Assembly: GCF_000224335.1 (NCBI RefSeq)
Contig: NZ_AFXZ01000070.1
Coordinates: 1-47,840, forward strand
DNA from: Bizionia argentinensis JUB59
Lineage (GTDB): Bacteria > Bacteroidota > Bacteroidia > Flavobacteriales > Flavobacteriaceae
Reading direction: 5' to 3'
DNA: 47,840 nucleotides
Shown: positions 18,168 to 26,948 of the stretch, one piece after another
Layout of the letters: every line of letters starts with the position of its first letter
Position numbering within the stretch: the stretch's first letter is position 1
The notes under the pieces: generated by a model
Databases searched by the model: none
What the model saw: the letters and a program-made list of their open reading frames with translations, nothing else
What the model was told of the DNA's origin: nothing
Translations under genes and position numbers: made by a program

Positions 18168-18862
18168 ATTATAACAACATAAAAGTTATCGGTTTTGATG
18201 CCGATGATACGCTTTGGGTTAATGAAACCTATTTCCGTGAGGCAGAAGTGGCTTTTGGGAACTTATTAGTACCTTACGAAACCTTAAATAAAATAGATCA
18301 GGAGTTGTTTAAAACGCACATAAAAAACTTACCTATTTATGGTTATGGCGTAAAAGGATTCGTGCTTTCTATGGTGGAAACAGCTATAGAATTATCCAAT
18401 AATGATGTCAATGCTAAAACTATGCAGGCTATTCTAGATATAGGAAAAGATATGCTAGAGAAACCTATAGAATTGTTAAATGGTGTAGAAGAAGTGCTTA
18501 AAGAACTATCAAAAAAATACCGATTAATTCTAGCGACGAAAGGCGATTTATTAGATCAAGAGCGAAAATTGAAAAAATCAGGATTGTTAGATTATTTTCA
18601 TCATATTGAAGTATTAAGTGATAAAAAAGAGAGCAATTATTCCAGACTTTTAAACCATTTAGACATTAAGCCGTCGGAGTTTTTAATGATTGGAAATTCA
18701 TTGAGGTCAGATATTTTACCGCTTGTTAATTTAAAAGCGCATGCCATCCATGTTCCGTTCCATACCACGTGGATTCATGAGCAAGTAAATAAGCAGGAAA
18801 CCAATGGAAAAGCGTATAAAACTATAAAATGTTTAAGGGATTTACTGGAATTATTACATTAG
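18158..18862 (+). CDS. HAD-family phosphatase
   Basis: The 234-residue protein starts from a GTG at 18158, overlapping kdsB by ten bases. Motif I is GFDADDTLW with catalytic D14 and D16, LATKGD is motif II, and [12 protein letters not shown] gives the acidic motif III/IV. The overall form is like YjjG-type hydrolases with a helical cap. It is longer than a typical Kdo-8-phosphate phosphatase KdsC (about 170 residues), so a Kdo role is inference from the overlap with kdsB only. Confidence 0.85.
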   Translation: MEVNYNNIKVIGFDADDTLWVNETYFREAEVAFGNLLVPYETLNKIDQELFKTHIKNLPIYGYGVKGFVLSMVETAIELSNNDVNAKTMQAILDIGKDMLEKPIELLNGVEEVLKELSKKYRLILATKGDLLDQERKLKKSGLLDYFHHIEVLSDKKESNYSRLLNHLDIKPSEFLMIGNSLRSDILPLVNLKAHAIHVPFHTTWIHEQVNKQETNGKAYKTIKCLRDLLELLH

Positions 18863-18950
18863 TATCAGCTGATTTCATAAATTATAACGATATTTATAGA
18901 TTGAAATTAATAGTCATATAATTAAGGAGAGATTAATTAAATAGAATTTT

Positions 18951-18966
18951 AAAACAGTACTGTTTT
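18951..18966. promoter_or_regulatory. 16-bp perfect palindrome ahead of the KdnB-like gene
   Basis: AAAACAGTACTGTTTT is a perfect dyad ending 23 bases before the ATG at 18990 and followed by a short T run. It could be a regulator-binding site or a weak attenuator hairpin. No promoter box is paired with it. Confidence 0.4.
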
Positions 18967-18989
18967 TTTCTATTACAGAACAATATTAC

Positions 18990-20072
18990 ATGAGTTACAA
19001 AAATTACCCAATGGTGTCTCGAGTTGTTTTTGGTCGAGGAAGTTTTAGTCAATTAGAAGATATTTTGGTTCCCAAGCGATTAAGTACAATCGCGCCATTT
19101 ATTTTTTTAGTAGATGATGTTTTTAAAAAAGATCCAGATCTTACAAGTCGTATTCCTCTGGCTTATGAGGATAAAATAATATATATATCAGCCGAAGAGG
19201 AACCCAAAACATCGCAAGTAGATGAACTTGTGGAAGATATTATATTAACCTGCAAACAACGCCCTTCAGGAATTATAGGTATTGGTGGCGGAACCGTTTT
19301 GGATATGGCAAAAGCTGTAGCTATAATGGTAACTAACCAAGGAGAAGCTAAAGATTATCAAGGATGGGATTTAGTAAAAAATCCAGCGCTTTATCATGTT
19401 GGTATTCCTACCATTTCTGGTACAGGTGCGGAAGTTTCTAGAACAACCGTATTAACAGGTCCAGAAAAGAAATTAGGTATCAACTCCGATTACACACCAT
19501 TTGATCAGGTTATTTTGGATCCTGAACTAACAAAAGGCGTTCCAAAAGATCAGTGGTTTTATACGGGCATGGATTGCTTTATACATTGTGTAGAGTCTCT
19601 AAAAGGTACGTATTTAAATGCTTTTAGTGAAAGTTACGGTGAAAAAGCCTACGAATTATGTGTTGAGTTGTTTTTAGATAATAATTTATCTGAAGAAGAA
19701 GCACAAGATAAACTCATGATGGCTTCTTGGCATGGTGGCATGAGTATTGCTTATTCGCAAGTCGGTGTTGCGCACGCTTTGAGTTATGGTTTAGGTTATT
19801 TATTAGGAACTAAACATGGCATTGGTAACTGTATTGTTTTTGATCATTTAGAAGAGTTTTACCCTGAAGGTGTAAAAGTTTTTAAGGAAATGAAAGCCAA
19901 ACATGATATTAAACTACCGCAAGGTATTTGTGCCAATCTAAGTGACAAGGAGTTTGATATAATGATTGATGTTGCTTTAAGTTTAGAACCATTATGGGAA
20001 AATGCTTTGGGTAAAAACTGGAAAAAAGTGATGACACGTGAAAAATTAAGAGACCTTTATTCCAGGATGTAG
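18990..20072 (+). CDS. kdnB: KdnB-like iron-containing alcohol dehydrogenase (Kdo 8-oxidase)
   Basis: The 360-residue protein has the fold of iron-dependent alcohol dehydrogenases: GIGGGTVLDMAKAVA binds the nucleotide, ISGTGAEVSRTTVL follows, and metal-binding histidines sit in GVAHALSYGLGYLLGTKHGIGN. The N-terminus (MVSRVVFGRGSFSQL) and the neighbouring kdsB fit KdnB, which in Shewanella oxidises C8 of Kdo so that KdnA can aminate it to 8-amino-Kdo. No KdnA-type aminotransferase gene is in this window. Another alcohol dehydrogenase role cannot be excluded. Confidence 0.65.
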   Translation: MSYKNYPMVSRVVFGRGSFSQLEDILVPKRLSTIAPFIFLVDDVFKKDPDLTSRIPLAYEDKIIYISAEEEPKTSQVDELVEDIILTCKQRPSGIIGIGGGTVLDMAKAVAIMVTNQGEAKDYQGWDLVKNPALYHVGIPTISGTGAEVSRTTVLTGPEKKLGINSDYTPFDQVILDPELTKGVPKDQWFYTGMDCFIHCVESLKGTYLNAFSESYGEKAYELCVELFLDNNLSEEEAQDKLMMASWHGGMSIAYSQVGVAHALSYGLGYLLGTKHGIGNCIVFDHLEEFYPEGVKVFKEMKAKHDIKLPQGICANLSDKEFDIMIDVALSLEPLWENALGKNWKKVMTREKLRDLYSRM

Positions 20073-20073
20073 C

Positions 20074-20622
20074 ATGCGTCGTATAGCAGAATTCATTTAT
20101 TTTAAAATGCTTGGTTGGCGCGTTACTGGAAATGTGAATTTTTCAAAGGATACCGTAAAAAAAGCAGTATTAATAGGCGTGCCTCATACGAGTTGGCATG
20201 ATCTTTATATTGGTGTTTTATTACGAAATGTAAGCCAATTAAAATCTAATTTCATAGCAAAGAAGGAACTGTTTATTGGTCCAATTGGCTGGTATTTGAA
20301 AGCCATAGGTGGCGCACCAATCGATAGAGGTGAGAACCAAAATAAGGTGGAAGCTATAGCTCAATTATTTGCAGAACATGATGAATTTAGACTAGCATTA
20401 GCGCCAGAAGGCACACGAAAAAAAGTCACCGAATGGCGAACTGGATTTTATTATATAGCCAAAGCCGCCAACGTACCGATTATAATGTTTAGCTTGGATT
20501 TTAAAAATAAACAAAACAATATTTCGGAACCTTTCTATCCTACGGACGATTTAGAAGCAGATTTTGCCTTTATGAAAGCCTTTTTTAAGGGAATAGAGGG
20601 AAAGGTTGCATCTTACTCATAG
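20074..20622 (+). CDS. PlsC-like 1-acylglycerol-3-phosphate acyltransferase
   Basis: The 182-residue protein has the acyltransferase motifs: catalytic HTSWHD (H38-x4-D43), GGAPIDRG at residues 79-86 and PEGTR at 111-115. It is short and has no strong membrane segment, like small PlsC-family members of Bacteroidota. It probably transfers an acyl group to lysophosphatidate or another lysolipid. Its ATG is one base after the stop of the KdnB-like gene, so they are cotranscribed. A terminator follows. Confidence 0.82.
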   Translation: MRRIAEFIYFKMLGWRVTGNVNFSKDTVKKAVLIGVPHTSWHDLYIGVLLRNVSQLKSNFIAKKELFIGPIGWYLKAIGGAPIDRGENQNKVEAIAQLFAEHDEFRLALAPEGTRKKVTEWRTGFYYIAKAANVPIIMFSLDFKNKQNNISEPFYPTDDLEADFAFMKAFFKGIEGKVASYS

Positions 20623-20646
20623 AATTAAGCACTATATATTTATAAT

Positions 20647-20680
20647 AAAAATGCTACTTGACGAGAGTAGCATTTTTTTA
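20647..20680 (+). terminator. Terminator after the envelope group
   Basis: ATGCTACT (20651-20658), loop TGACGAG, AGTAGCAT (20666-20673), flanked by A and T runs. It is an intrinsic terminator that can also serve the convergent minus-strand gene. The same 8-bp stem recurs in the terminator at 38472. Confidence 0.85.
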
Positions 20681-20722
20681 TTTTTAAGCTTATAATATCT
20701 ATTTAACTAATTTTAGTTACGA

Positions 20723-22207
20723 TTAGTTTTTTACTTTAAAATCTTTCATTTCCTGAAGCGGTTCTATCACGTTGTAATTTTTCCAAATGGCAGGGTCGTA
20801 TTTCTTTTTCGTTTCGTAATCTAGAGTTTTAGGTTCTGTAACTGCATTGAAAATGGCTTCATCCATGATGTTTACATCCAATGTTAACATTTCGGTACGT
20901 TCTTTAAAAGTCCCTTCCATTTTAAAATTAAAAGCTACTTTATTGCTGCGGTCATCATTGTCTATAAATTTTATTGGTCTATTAATATAAAAATAACGGT
21001 CCACTTCATTTTTTATATAATATGGATAATAATAGCCATCACTATCTTTTTTGTAAGCTACCGAACCTGCTTTATTTTTTTCAACATATTTAACACCTAA
21101 AATTAAACGTAGATTAAATTTTTTACCCTCGCGTCCGGGATAAAATGCATAATCAGCTCTTAAAACGGCAAAAGTTTGATTGGAAACATACATTGTTCCT
21201 TCATAATTTGCAGAACCACGTTTAGGTTTAAAATCGATTATATAAACAATTTCGTCATTCAAATAAGTGAAATCCTTGAGCTCATAATCATATTTTCTCG
21301 TATTAGTAATAAAATCTAATTCCAAATCTTCTGTAATAGGATTAACCTCTTTAACCATATTTAAGGCGGCTTCTCGTATAAAGCGAATTGCATTTATAGA
21401 ATCTGATACTTTATCGTTTCGCTTATTAAAAGAAACGGAATCAGAAACTTTAAACCAACCAGATTTAACCGTATAAACCTTGCTGGTGTCTAAATGTTTT
21501 AAAACAATATCGTTACCTTTTTCAACCATTTTTTCTAATGATTGGTCGTTGCGCTCATCTAATAGACGCACGGCTTTTTCAACCTCTAATTTGGCGTGTT
21601 TAGCATCCTTTATATACAAGGTGGAAACCATATCTGTATATTGTTTGGAGTTATTATTTAGTAAGGATTTACCGAGGTCTTCAAAATCTTTGTTGAAAGC
21701 TTCTAGCTGTTTCTTTTTGAAATTAGGGGATTTTGTAATTTCAAATTCAGCGACTTTACCAGCTACATATTCCGTTCTTCTGCCAAAAAGCTTAAATGAA
21801 TGGTTGTTTAGTCTATAGTTTTTAGAAACATTAGCATTTACATAATATAATATAGAGTCGATACTTAACTTTCTATCTGTAACATATACTTCTGAAAGCT
21901 CATTAACGTGATCGGTAAGTGTGTAATTTTTAGATTGAAATTCTTGTACCTGGAAACCGATTTTCTCATAACCCATACAGGAAATATGAACTGAATCTTT
22001 GTCTTGAAAACTAGATGTGTGAATGGTGAAATTACCTTCATCATTAGAAATAACGCCATAATCATCACCAATTTGTATTGTAGCAAAAGGAATTGGAATG
22101 TTATGAGTATCTAAAATTTTACCGCGTATAGTTTGACTTAAACTACTTAAAGAGCACACAAAAATTAAAACTGAAAAAAGCGTTTGTTTTATATTTTTAA
22201 AGAGCAT
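20723..22207 (-). CDS. Secreted carboxypeptidase-regulatory-like domain protein, 494 aa
   Basis: A signal peptide (residues 1-25, ending SLSSLSQ) is followed by a CarboxypepD_reg-like domain: TIRGKILDTHNIPIPFATIQ, then GVISNDEGNFTI and ISCMGYE, residues about 26-110. The remaining 380 residues include a beta-rich stretch typical of DUF5686/outer-membrane-associated proteins (FAVLRADYAFYPGREGKKFN) but the chain is shorter than DUF5686 proteins (about 800 aa) and lacks an obvious C-terminal barrel. It is probably cell-surface or outer-membrane associated. No enzyme motif is seen. Confidence 0.7.
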   Translation of the reverse strand: MLFKNIKQTLFSVLIFVCSLSSLSQTIRGKILDTHNIPIPFATIQIGDDYGVISNDEGNFTIHTSSFQDKDSVHISCMGYEKIGFQVQEFQSKNYTLTDHVNELSEVYVTDRKLSIDSILYYVNANVSKNYRLNNHSFKLFGRRTEYVAGKVAEFEITKSPNFKKKQLEAFNKDFEDLGKSLLNNNSKQYTDMVSTLYIKDAKHAKLEVEKAVRLLDERNDQSLEKMVEKGNDIVLKHLDTSKVYTVKSGWFKVSDSVSFNKRNDKVSDSINAIRFIREAALNMVKEVNPITEDLELDFITNTRKYDYELKDFTYLNDEIVYIIDFKPKRGSANYEGTMYVSNQTFAVLRADYAFYPGREGKKFNLRLILGVKYVEKNKAGSVAYKKDSDGYYYPYYIKNEVDRYFYINRPIKFIDNDDRSNKVAFNFKMEGTFKERTEMLTLDVNIMDEAIFNAVTEPKTLDYETKKKYDPAIWKNYNVIEPLQEMKDFKVKN

Positions 22208-22465
22208 AATTATGTTTTAGATTAAGACGAATTTAGATAAAGTTTGTTACATTTTTAACTAAATAGTAAACTAAAACGAATTTTGTGATTTTATAGGTTA
22301 TAAAGTAAAATGAAAAACACCTATACTTTGGAATGCGTTAAAGTTCTTAAAACAAGATGTTTACCTCGAATTAAATATTGTTTATATAAAAATATAATTT
22401 ATTTAAAACCCTCGAACATTACTAAATGAATGTTAAATGATGTAATCAAAATGATAGTCTAATTA

Positions 22466-23188
22466 TTAGGCATCCGAACTTTCCTCCATAGTATGATACA
22501 CGTTTTGTACATCATCATCTTCTTCTAATCTTTCTAGAAGTTTTTCAACATCAGCAATTTCTTCTGCGCTTATCGTTTTAGTTACTTGTGGAATACGTTC
22601 AAAACCAGATGATAAAATTTCAATTTCTCTGCTCTCTAACTCTGCTTGAATGGCGCCAAAATATTCGAAAGGTGCATAAATTAAAATACCATCATCGTCT
22701 CCAAATACTTCTTCAGCTCCAAAATCAATGAATTCTAATTCTAATTCTTCTGGGTCTAATCCTTCAGCAGGAATACGGAAATTACACGTATGGTCAAACA
22801 TAAAAACAACAGAGCCAGACGTGCCTAGGCTACCATCACATTTATTGAAGTAGCTTCTTACATTAGCAACCGTTCGCATATTATTATCTGTAGCGGTTTC
22901 TACAAGAATTGCTATACCATGAGGCGCGTATCCTTCAAAAATCACTTCTTTATAATTGCCTTGACTTTTATCGGAAGCACGTTTTATAGCTCGTTCTACG
23001 TTGTCTTTCGGCATGTTTACCGATTTGGCGTTCTGAATTACTGCACGTAATCTGGAGTTAGAATCTGGATCGGGTCCACCTTCTTTAACGGCCATAACTA
23101 TATCTTTACCAATGCGCGTAAAGGCTTTACTCATTGCAGACCAACGCTTCATTTTTCGCGCCTTTCGGAACTCAAAAGCTCTTCCCAT
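22466..23188 (-). CDS. YebC/PmpR-family protein (TACO1-like)
   Basis: The 240-residue protein matches the YebC family from end to end: MGRAFEFRKARKMKRW start, GPDPDSNSRLRAVIQNAKSVNMPKDN, RAIKRA, and EGYAPHGIAILVE. Members bind DNA or relieve ribosome stalling on proline stretches, depending on the subgroup; which applies here is not visible. Its leader holds a strong hairpin (23206-23245) behind a -7 box. The neighbouring genes do not suggest a particular partner. Confidence 0.9.
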   Translation of the reverse strand: MGRAFEFRKARKMKRWSAMSKAFTRIGKDIVMAVKEGGPDPDSNSRLRAVIQNAKSVNMPKDNVERAIKRASDKSQGNYKEVIFEGYAPHGIAILVETATDNNMRTVANVRSYFNKCDGSLGTSGSVVFMFDHTCNFRIPAEGLDPEELELEFIDFGAEEVFGDDDGILIYAPFEYFGAIQAELESREIEILSSGFERIPQVTKTISAEEIADVEKLLERLEEDDDVQNVYHTMEESSDA

Positions 23189-23205
23189 AAAACAATTTTT
23201 TATTT

Positions 23206-23245
23206 TTTCCCACGATTGCCTGTCGTAAGATAGGAAAGTGGGAAA
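23206..23245 (-). promoter_or_regulatory. Hairpin in the yebC leader
   Basis: An outer 8-bp stem (TTTCCCAC with GTGGGAAA) encloses an inner stem (CCTGTC, GTAA loop, GATAGG with one G-U pair). It lies between the -7 box and the ATG at 23188, so it should be in the 5' untranslated RNA. There is no T run after it on the minus strand, so it is not a terminator. Confidence 0.6.
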
Positions 23246-23267
23246 CTCGATTAAGTTATTAATAAGG

Positions 23268-23275
23268 CAAATTTA
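23268..23275 (-). promoter_or_regulatory. -7 box for yebC
   Basis: On the minus strand TAAATTTG fits TAnnTTTG; the transcript would start near 23262, giving a leader of about 74 bases. No -33 box at 19 bases. Confidence 0.45.
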
Positions 23276-23360
23276 ACAAAATCCATTAACTGTATATAAA
23301 AAAATCTCTAAAAATAACTTGAATTATATTTAGAGATATCTCTTAAAAGACATGCCATAT

Positions 23361-23657
23361 TTACTCCTCATCTTCAGGAACAACAATGGCATCAATAGCT
23401 TTCGCTAGTTTAAAATCTTTATTAGTTACACCGTCGGCATCATGCGTGGATAAGGATATGTTTAATACATTATACAAATTTGTCCATTCGGGATGATGAT
23501 TTAATGCTTCACACTCAAAAGCAATTCGACTCATAGCGCTAAAGCAATCTTTAAAATTTTCGAATTCGAATTCCGCATGAATTGCTTCATCAAAATAGTC
23601 CCAATCTGGAAATTGTAATAGTTTTTTCTGAATATCTTCTTCTGATAACTTGCTCAT
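23361..23657 (-). CDS. phhB: Pterin-4a-carbinolamine dehydratase
   Basis: The 98-residue protein is full length for the family. Catalytic residues are visible in ALNHHPEWTNLYN (H54, H55, W58) and in STHDADGVTNKD (H72, D73). The enzyme dehydrates 4a-hydroxytetrahydrobiopterin, recycling the cofactor of aromatic amino acid hydroxylases. No hydroxylase gene is in this window. It sits 55 bases downstream of the epimerase gene on the same strand. Confidence 0.93.
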   Translation of the reverse strand: MSKLSEEDIQKKLLQFPDWDYFDEAIHAEFEFENFKDCFSAMSRIAFECEALNHHPEWTNLYNVLNISLSTHDADGVTNKDFKLAKAIDAIVVPEDEE

Positions 23658-23712
23658 AATAATGTCTGTTTTTTAGTGACATTAATATAGCTAAATTATA
23701 AATGAGAACCAA

Positions 23713-24543
23713 TTAAATAGCTATTTCTGTTATAAAATCTTTGCTGGTAAACTGTAAGTGTTTCGGTAGTAAATTAAACTTTGGTAAGACGGCTAAATAA
23801 CGCTCATCATTAGTGGTGTAAACGTTTTTAAGAAGGACATCTTTATAACCTAAAGTTTCTATAATATCGGAAATAAATTCATCATGATGTACTAAATCTG
23901 CACTTCCAACATGGAAAATACCGCATTTATTTCTATTTATAATATAATGAATTTGCTGCGTTACTTTAATCTCTGTTGCAACATTCATTATCAGATTTGG
24001 GAATACTTCAATAGCTTCTTTGTTTAATATAAATTCTCTAATATCCGTTATTCTGGGTGATGCATTTCCAAAAACCATGGGCAATCTAATAATTGCAACT
24101 TGACGTTTTGGTAAACGCAATAGCATATTTTCAATTTTAATTTTAAAATGCCCATAAACGCTATGACTAAAAGTTTTGTCTATTTCGTAGCTGGGGTATT
24201 TGCTGTAGGAATCAAAAACATTGGCTGAAGATAAAAACAGCAACTTACTTTTATGTAACTGCATATATTGCGCAATATGGCTATGTGCAATAATTTGAGC
24301 ATTGAAATTGCCACGAAGTGCCGAAATGATGATGGTAGGTTTTACTATTTCTAGAATTTCAAATATATCATCTTCTTCAATATTGTATTGAAAAAAATGT
24401 TGATTTTTTTCAAATTCCAATTTGGGTGTTCGGTAGGTTCCAAAGGTTCTAAAATAGGAGCAGAGCTCTTTGTAAATAGCATTTCCTATAAAACCACTTG
24501 CACCTAAAATTAATATTCTATGTTTGTTTTCTATTGCCGACAT
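23713..24543 (-). CDS. NAD-dependent epimerase/dehydratase, RmlD-like
   Basis: The 276-residue protein begins with a Rossmann motif (RILILGASGFIGNAIY) and has an SDR active-site pattern with SSANVFDSYSKYPSYEIDKT, in which the tyrosine and following lysine are less canonical than YxxxK. It resembles sugar-nucleotide reductases of the RmlD type. The substrate is unknown. The frame extends upstream to a TTG at 24549, but the ATG at 24543 keeps the usual short lead before the Rossmann fold. Confidence 0.7.
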   Translation of the reverse strand: MSAIENKHRILILGASGFIGNAIYKELCSYFRTFGTYRTPKLEFEKNQHFFQYNIEEDDIFEILEIVKPTIIISALRGNFNAQIIAHSHIAQYMQLHKSKLLFLSSANVFDSYSKYPSYEIDKTFSHSVYGHFKIKIENMLLRLPKRQVAIIRLPMVFGNASPRITDIREFILNKEAIEVFPNLIMNVATEIKVTQQIHYIINRNKCGIFHVGSADLVHHDEFISDIIETLGYKDVLLKNVYTTNDERYLAVLPKFNLLPKHLQFTSKDFITEIAI

Positions 24544-24566
24544 GGCCAACTAAAAGGAATTGATTA

Positions 24567-25481
24567 TTAAAAAATAGATTGATTAGTAAGGGTTGTAAAG
24601 CGTTCCAGTGCTTGCATACCCAATTTCGAATTTCCTTGTGGGTTTAATCCTGGCGCCCAAACTGCAATACTAAACTCATTTGGAAGGGAGGCTGCAATAC
24701 CACCGCCTACGCCACTTTTTCCGGGTAAGCCAACTTCGAAAGCGAATTCGCCTGCTTCATCATAAAAACCACATGTTAGCATAATGGCATTAATACGCTT
24801 GGCCTGACTTTTGGTTAATCGCGCTACATTTTTCAAACAAAGACCTTTATTAGCAAATAAAAAGAAAGCTTTGGATAATTGCGCACAACTCATTTCCAAT
24901 GAACATTGATGGAAGTAAAAATCTAAAACAGCATCAACTGAATTATTTAGATTGTTAAAAGATTTTAAAAGATTAGCCGCTGCATAGTTATTAAAACCCG
25001 TTTCTTTCTCAGATTGAGCCACCTTTAAATTATATGAAATAGAAGGATCGCCAGTAATATCTTGAACATACTTTAAAAATTCGGCTTTCGGGTCTTTTAA
25101 TTGGGAAACTAAAATGTCAGCAATTACGATAGCCCCAGAATTTATCAGCGGATTTCTAGGAATACCTTCTTCTAGCTCTAAAAGAGATAAATGATTAAAT
25201 GGGTTTCCAGAAGGTTCAACATCCACACGATTCCAAATTTTCGCTTCTACTTGACTCATAGCCATAGAAAGCGTTAATACCTTGGATATACTTTGTATAG
25301 AAAAGCCAACATCTGAATCGCCAACCGAAAACTCTTCACCTGAAATAAGCTTTAAATGAATACCAAATCGATTAGGATCAACGCGCGATAACTCAGGAAT
25401 ATATTTGGCAATTTTACCTTTATCTGTTTCCCGTGTTACACGCGCGTAAATATTGTTTAAAATGGATTGATAATCAATCAT
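24567..25481 (-). CDS. glsA: Glutaminase
   Basis: The 304-residue protein is a serine-dependent glutaminase of the beta-lactamase fold. The catalytic S64-x2-K67 is in FSIQSISKVL, NPLINSGAI follows, and VGLPGKSGVGGGI lies near the C-terminus. It converts glutamine to glutamate and ammonia in the cytoplasm. It begins three bases after the gcvT stop, so it is cotranscribed with gcvT. Confidence 0.95.
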   Translation of the reverse strand: MIDYQSILNNIYARVTRETDKGKIAKYIPELSRVDPNRFGIHLKLISGEEFSVGDSDVGFSIQSISKVLTLSMAMSQVEAKIWNRVDVEPSGNPFNHLSLLELEEGIPRNPLINSGAIVIADILVSQLKDPKAEFLKYVQDITGDPSISYNLKVAQSEKETGFNNYAAANLLKSFNNLNNSVDAVLDFYFHQCSLEMSCAQLSKAFFLFANKGLCLKNVARLTKSQAKRINAIMLTCGFYDEAGEFAFEVGLPGKSGVGGGIAASLPNEFSIAVWAPGLNPQGNSKLGMQALERFTTLTNQSIF

Positions 25482-25484
25482 ATA

Positions 25485-26567
25485 TTAACCCTTATAAAAT
25501 GGCAGTTTTACAACGGTTGCAGGAACGGCGTTTTTACGTATTTGAATATGTATTTTGCTATCAACAGCGGTATAATCCATAGGAACATAACCTAAACCAA
25601 TCGCTTTTTTTAAGGAAGGCGACATGGTACCAGAAGTTACTTTTCCAATAACATTTCCGTCTGTGTCTACAATATCATAGCCGCTTCTTGGAATTCCTTT
25701 TTCGTCTAACTCAAAAGCAATTAACTTACGTTTTAGGCCGTTTTTCTTTTCTTCAGCAAGATTTTCAGAATTAGTAAAGTCTTTAGTGAATTTGGTAATC
25801 CAACCTAAACCAGCTTCAAATGGCGAAGTCGTTTCGTCAATATCATTACCGTATAAACAATAACCCATTTCTAAACGCAGTGTATCACGCGCAGCTAAAC
25901 CAATAGGTTTTATACCGTATTTTGCACCAGCTTCAAAAACGTTGTCCCAAATTTTTTGAGCGTCTTTATTTTTACAATAAATTTCAAAACCACCACTTCC
26001 TGTATATCCCGTTGCTGAAATAATAACATCGTTAGCACCGGCAAAGTCTCCTACTACAAAATTGTAAAACTTAATATCAGATAAATTATGACTCGTTAAG
26101 GGTTGCATAGCTTCAATTGCTTTAGGGCCTTGAATAGCTAAAAGTGAATAAGTATCGCTAACATCACTAATGTCAGCGCCAATATCATTATTAGACTGGA
26201 TCCATTTCCAATCTTTTTCAATATTTCCAGCATTAACGACTAATAAGTAACTTTCTTCTTCCAATTTATAAACAATGAAGTCGTCTATAACGCCGCCGGT
26301 CTCATTAGGGAAATATGTGTATTGTGCTTTTCCAATGGTTAATTTACTAGCATCGTTTGAGGTTAATTTCTGAATTAAAGCCAATGCTTTTGGTCCTTCA
26401 ATTAAAAACTCTCCCATGTGTGAAACATCAAAAACCCCAACAGCTTTTCTTACTGTTTCGTGCTCGATATTTACGCCTTCATATTGAACGGGCATATTAA
26501 AACCTGCAAAAGGCACCATTTTTGCGCCTAGTGCTTCATGTGTTAATGATAAAGCTATATTTTTCAT
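25485..26567 (-). CDS. gcvT: Glycine cleavage system aminomethyltransferase (T protein)
   Basis: The 360-residue protein is full length for GcvT. Signatures are [16 protein letters not shown] near residue 43, [15 protein letters not shown] in the middle, and [18 protein letters not shown] near residue 225. It transfers the methylene group of the lipoamide-bound intermediate to tetrahydrofolate. gcvP and gcvH are not in the window. A perfect -7 box and a palindrome lie upstream; no glycine riboswitch is recognisable in the short leader. Confidence 0.96.
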   Translation of the reverse strand: MKNIALSLTHEALGAKMVPFAGFNMPVQYEGVNIEHETVRKAVGVFDVSHMGEFLIEGPKALALIQKLTSNDASKLTIGKAQYTYFPNETGGVIDDFIVYKLEEESYLLVVNAGNIEKDWKWIQSNNDIGADISDVSDTYSLLAIQGPKAIEAMQPLTSHNLSDIKFYNFVVGDFAGANDVIISATGYTGSGGFEIYCKNKDAQKIWDNVFEAGAKYGIKPIGLAARDTLRLEMGYCLYGNDIDETTSPFEAGLGWITKFTKDFTNSENLAEEKKNGLKRKLIAFELDEKGIPRSGYDIVDTDGNVIGKVTSGTMSPSLKKAIGLGYVPMDYTAVDSKIHIQIRKNAVPATVVKLPFYKG

Positions 26568-26617
26568 ACGTTTTTTCCGAGTAAGCGGAATGTTTTAATT
26601 AAACTTCGATTGTTTCG

Positions 26618-26625
26618 CAAATGTA
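26618..26625 (-). promoter_or_regulatory. -7 box for gcvT-glsA
   Basis: On the minus strand TACATTTG fits TAnnTTTG, 51 bases ahead of the ATG. Its -33 position falls inside the dyad at 26642-26658, which replaces the usual TTG. Confidence 0.5.
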
Positions 26626-26641
26626 TTGAATTTTATCTGTT

Positions 26642-26658
26642 TTAAAGTGACACTTTAA
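26642..26658. promoter_or_regulatory. Candidate operator: 17-bp dyad over the gcvT -33 region
   Basis: TTAAAGTGACACTTTAA has two perfect 8-bp arms around a single base. It is centred on the position where the -33 box of the gcvT promoter should be. Such placement suits a dimeric regulator, activator or repressor. The regulator is unknown. Confidence 0.45.
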
Positions 26659-26948
26659 GCTAATCTAGATTTAAATAATTGTTAATTATAATACTAAGTG
26701 TCTTCAAAAATCATTTTTAATTTTACCATTAGATAGTTGGAAATAATGGCTAGCAAGATGTTATACGGAAGTTTATAAATTGAAATAATATTGACTTTTT
26801 AAATATGATAATCATTAAGTTTATAAATACGCGTTGTGTATTCATGAATATTGGTTATTGACTTTCAAAAGACTTATTTTTACAAAACCATTAATAGTAA
26901 ATATTACAATGTCTTCATTATAGTATTTATTGAAACAGTATTTTATAC

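Larger units (their letters stand above)
26568..26948. other. 381-base divergent region between gcvT and nnr
   Basis: The region holds the gcvT -7 box and the dyad described separately. The rest is AT-rich. On the nnr side a one-mismatch -7 box (TATTTTTA, 26875-26882) is the best I can offer. No RNA gene or small reading frame stands out. Confidence 0.4.

Noticed and set aside
26558-26625. Glycine riboswitch upstream of gcvT
   Set aside because: The leader is about 50 bases, too short, and lacks the conserved aptamer core; only a 5-bp hairpin (TTCCG/CGGAA) is present.
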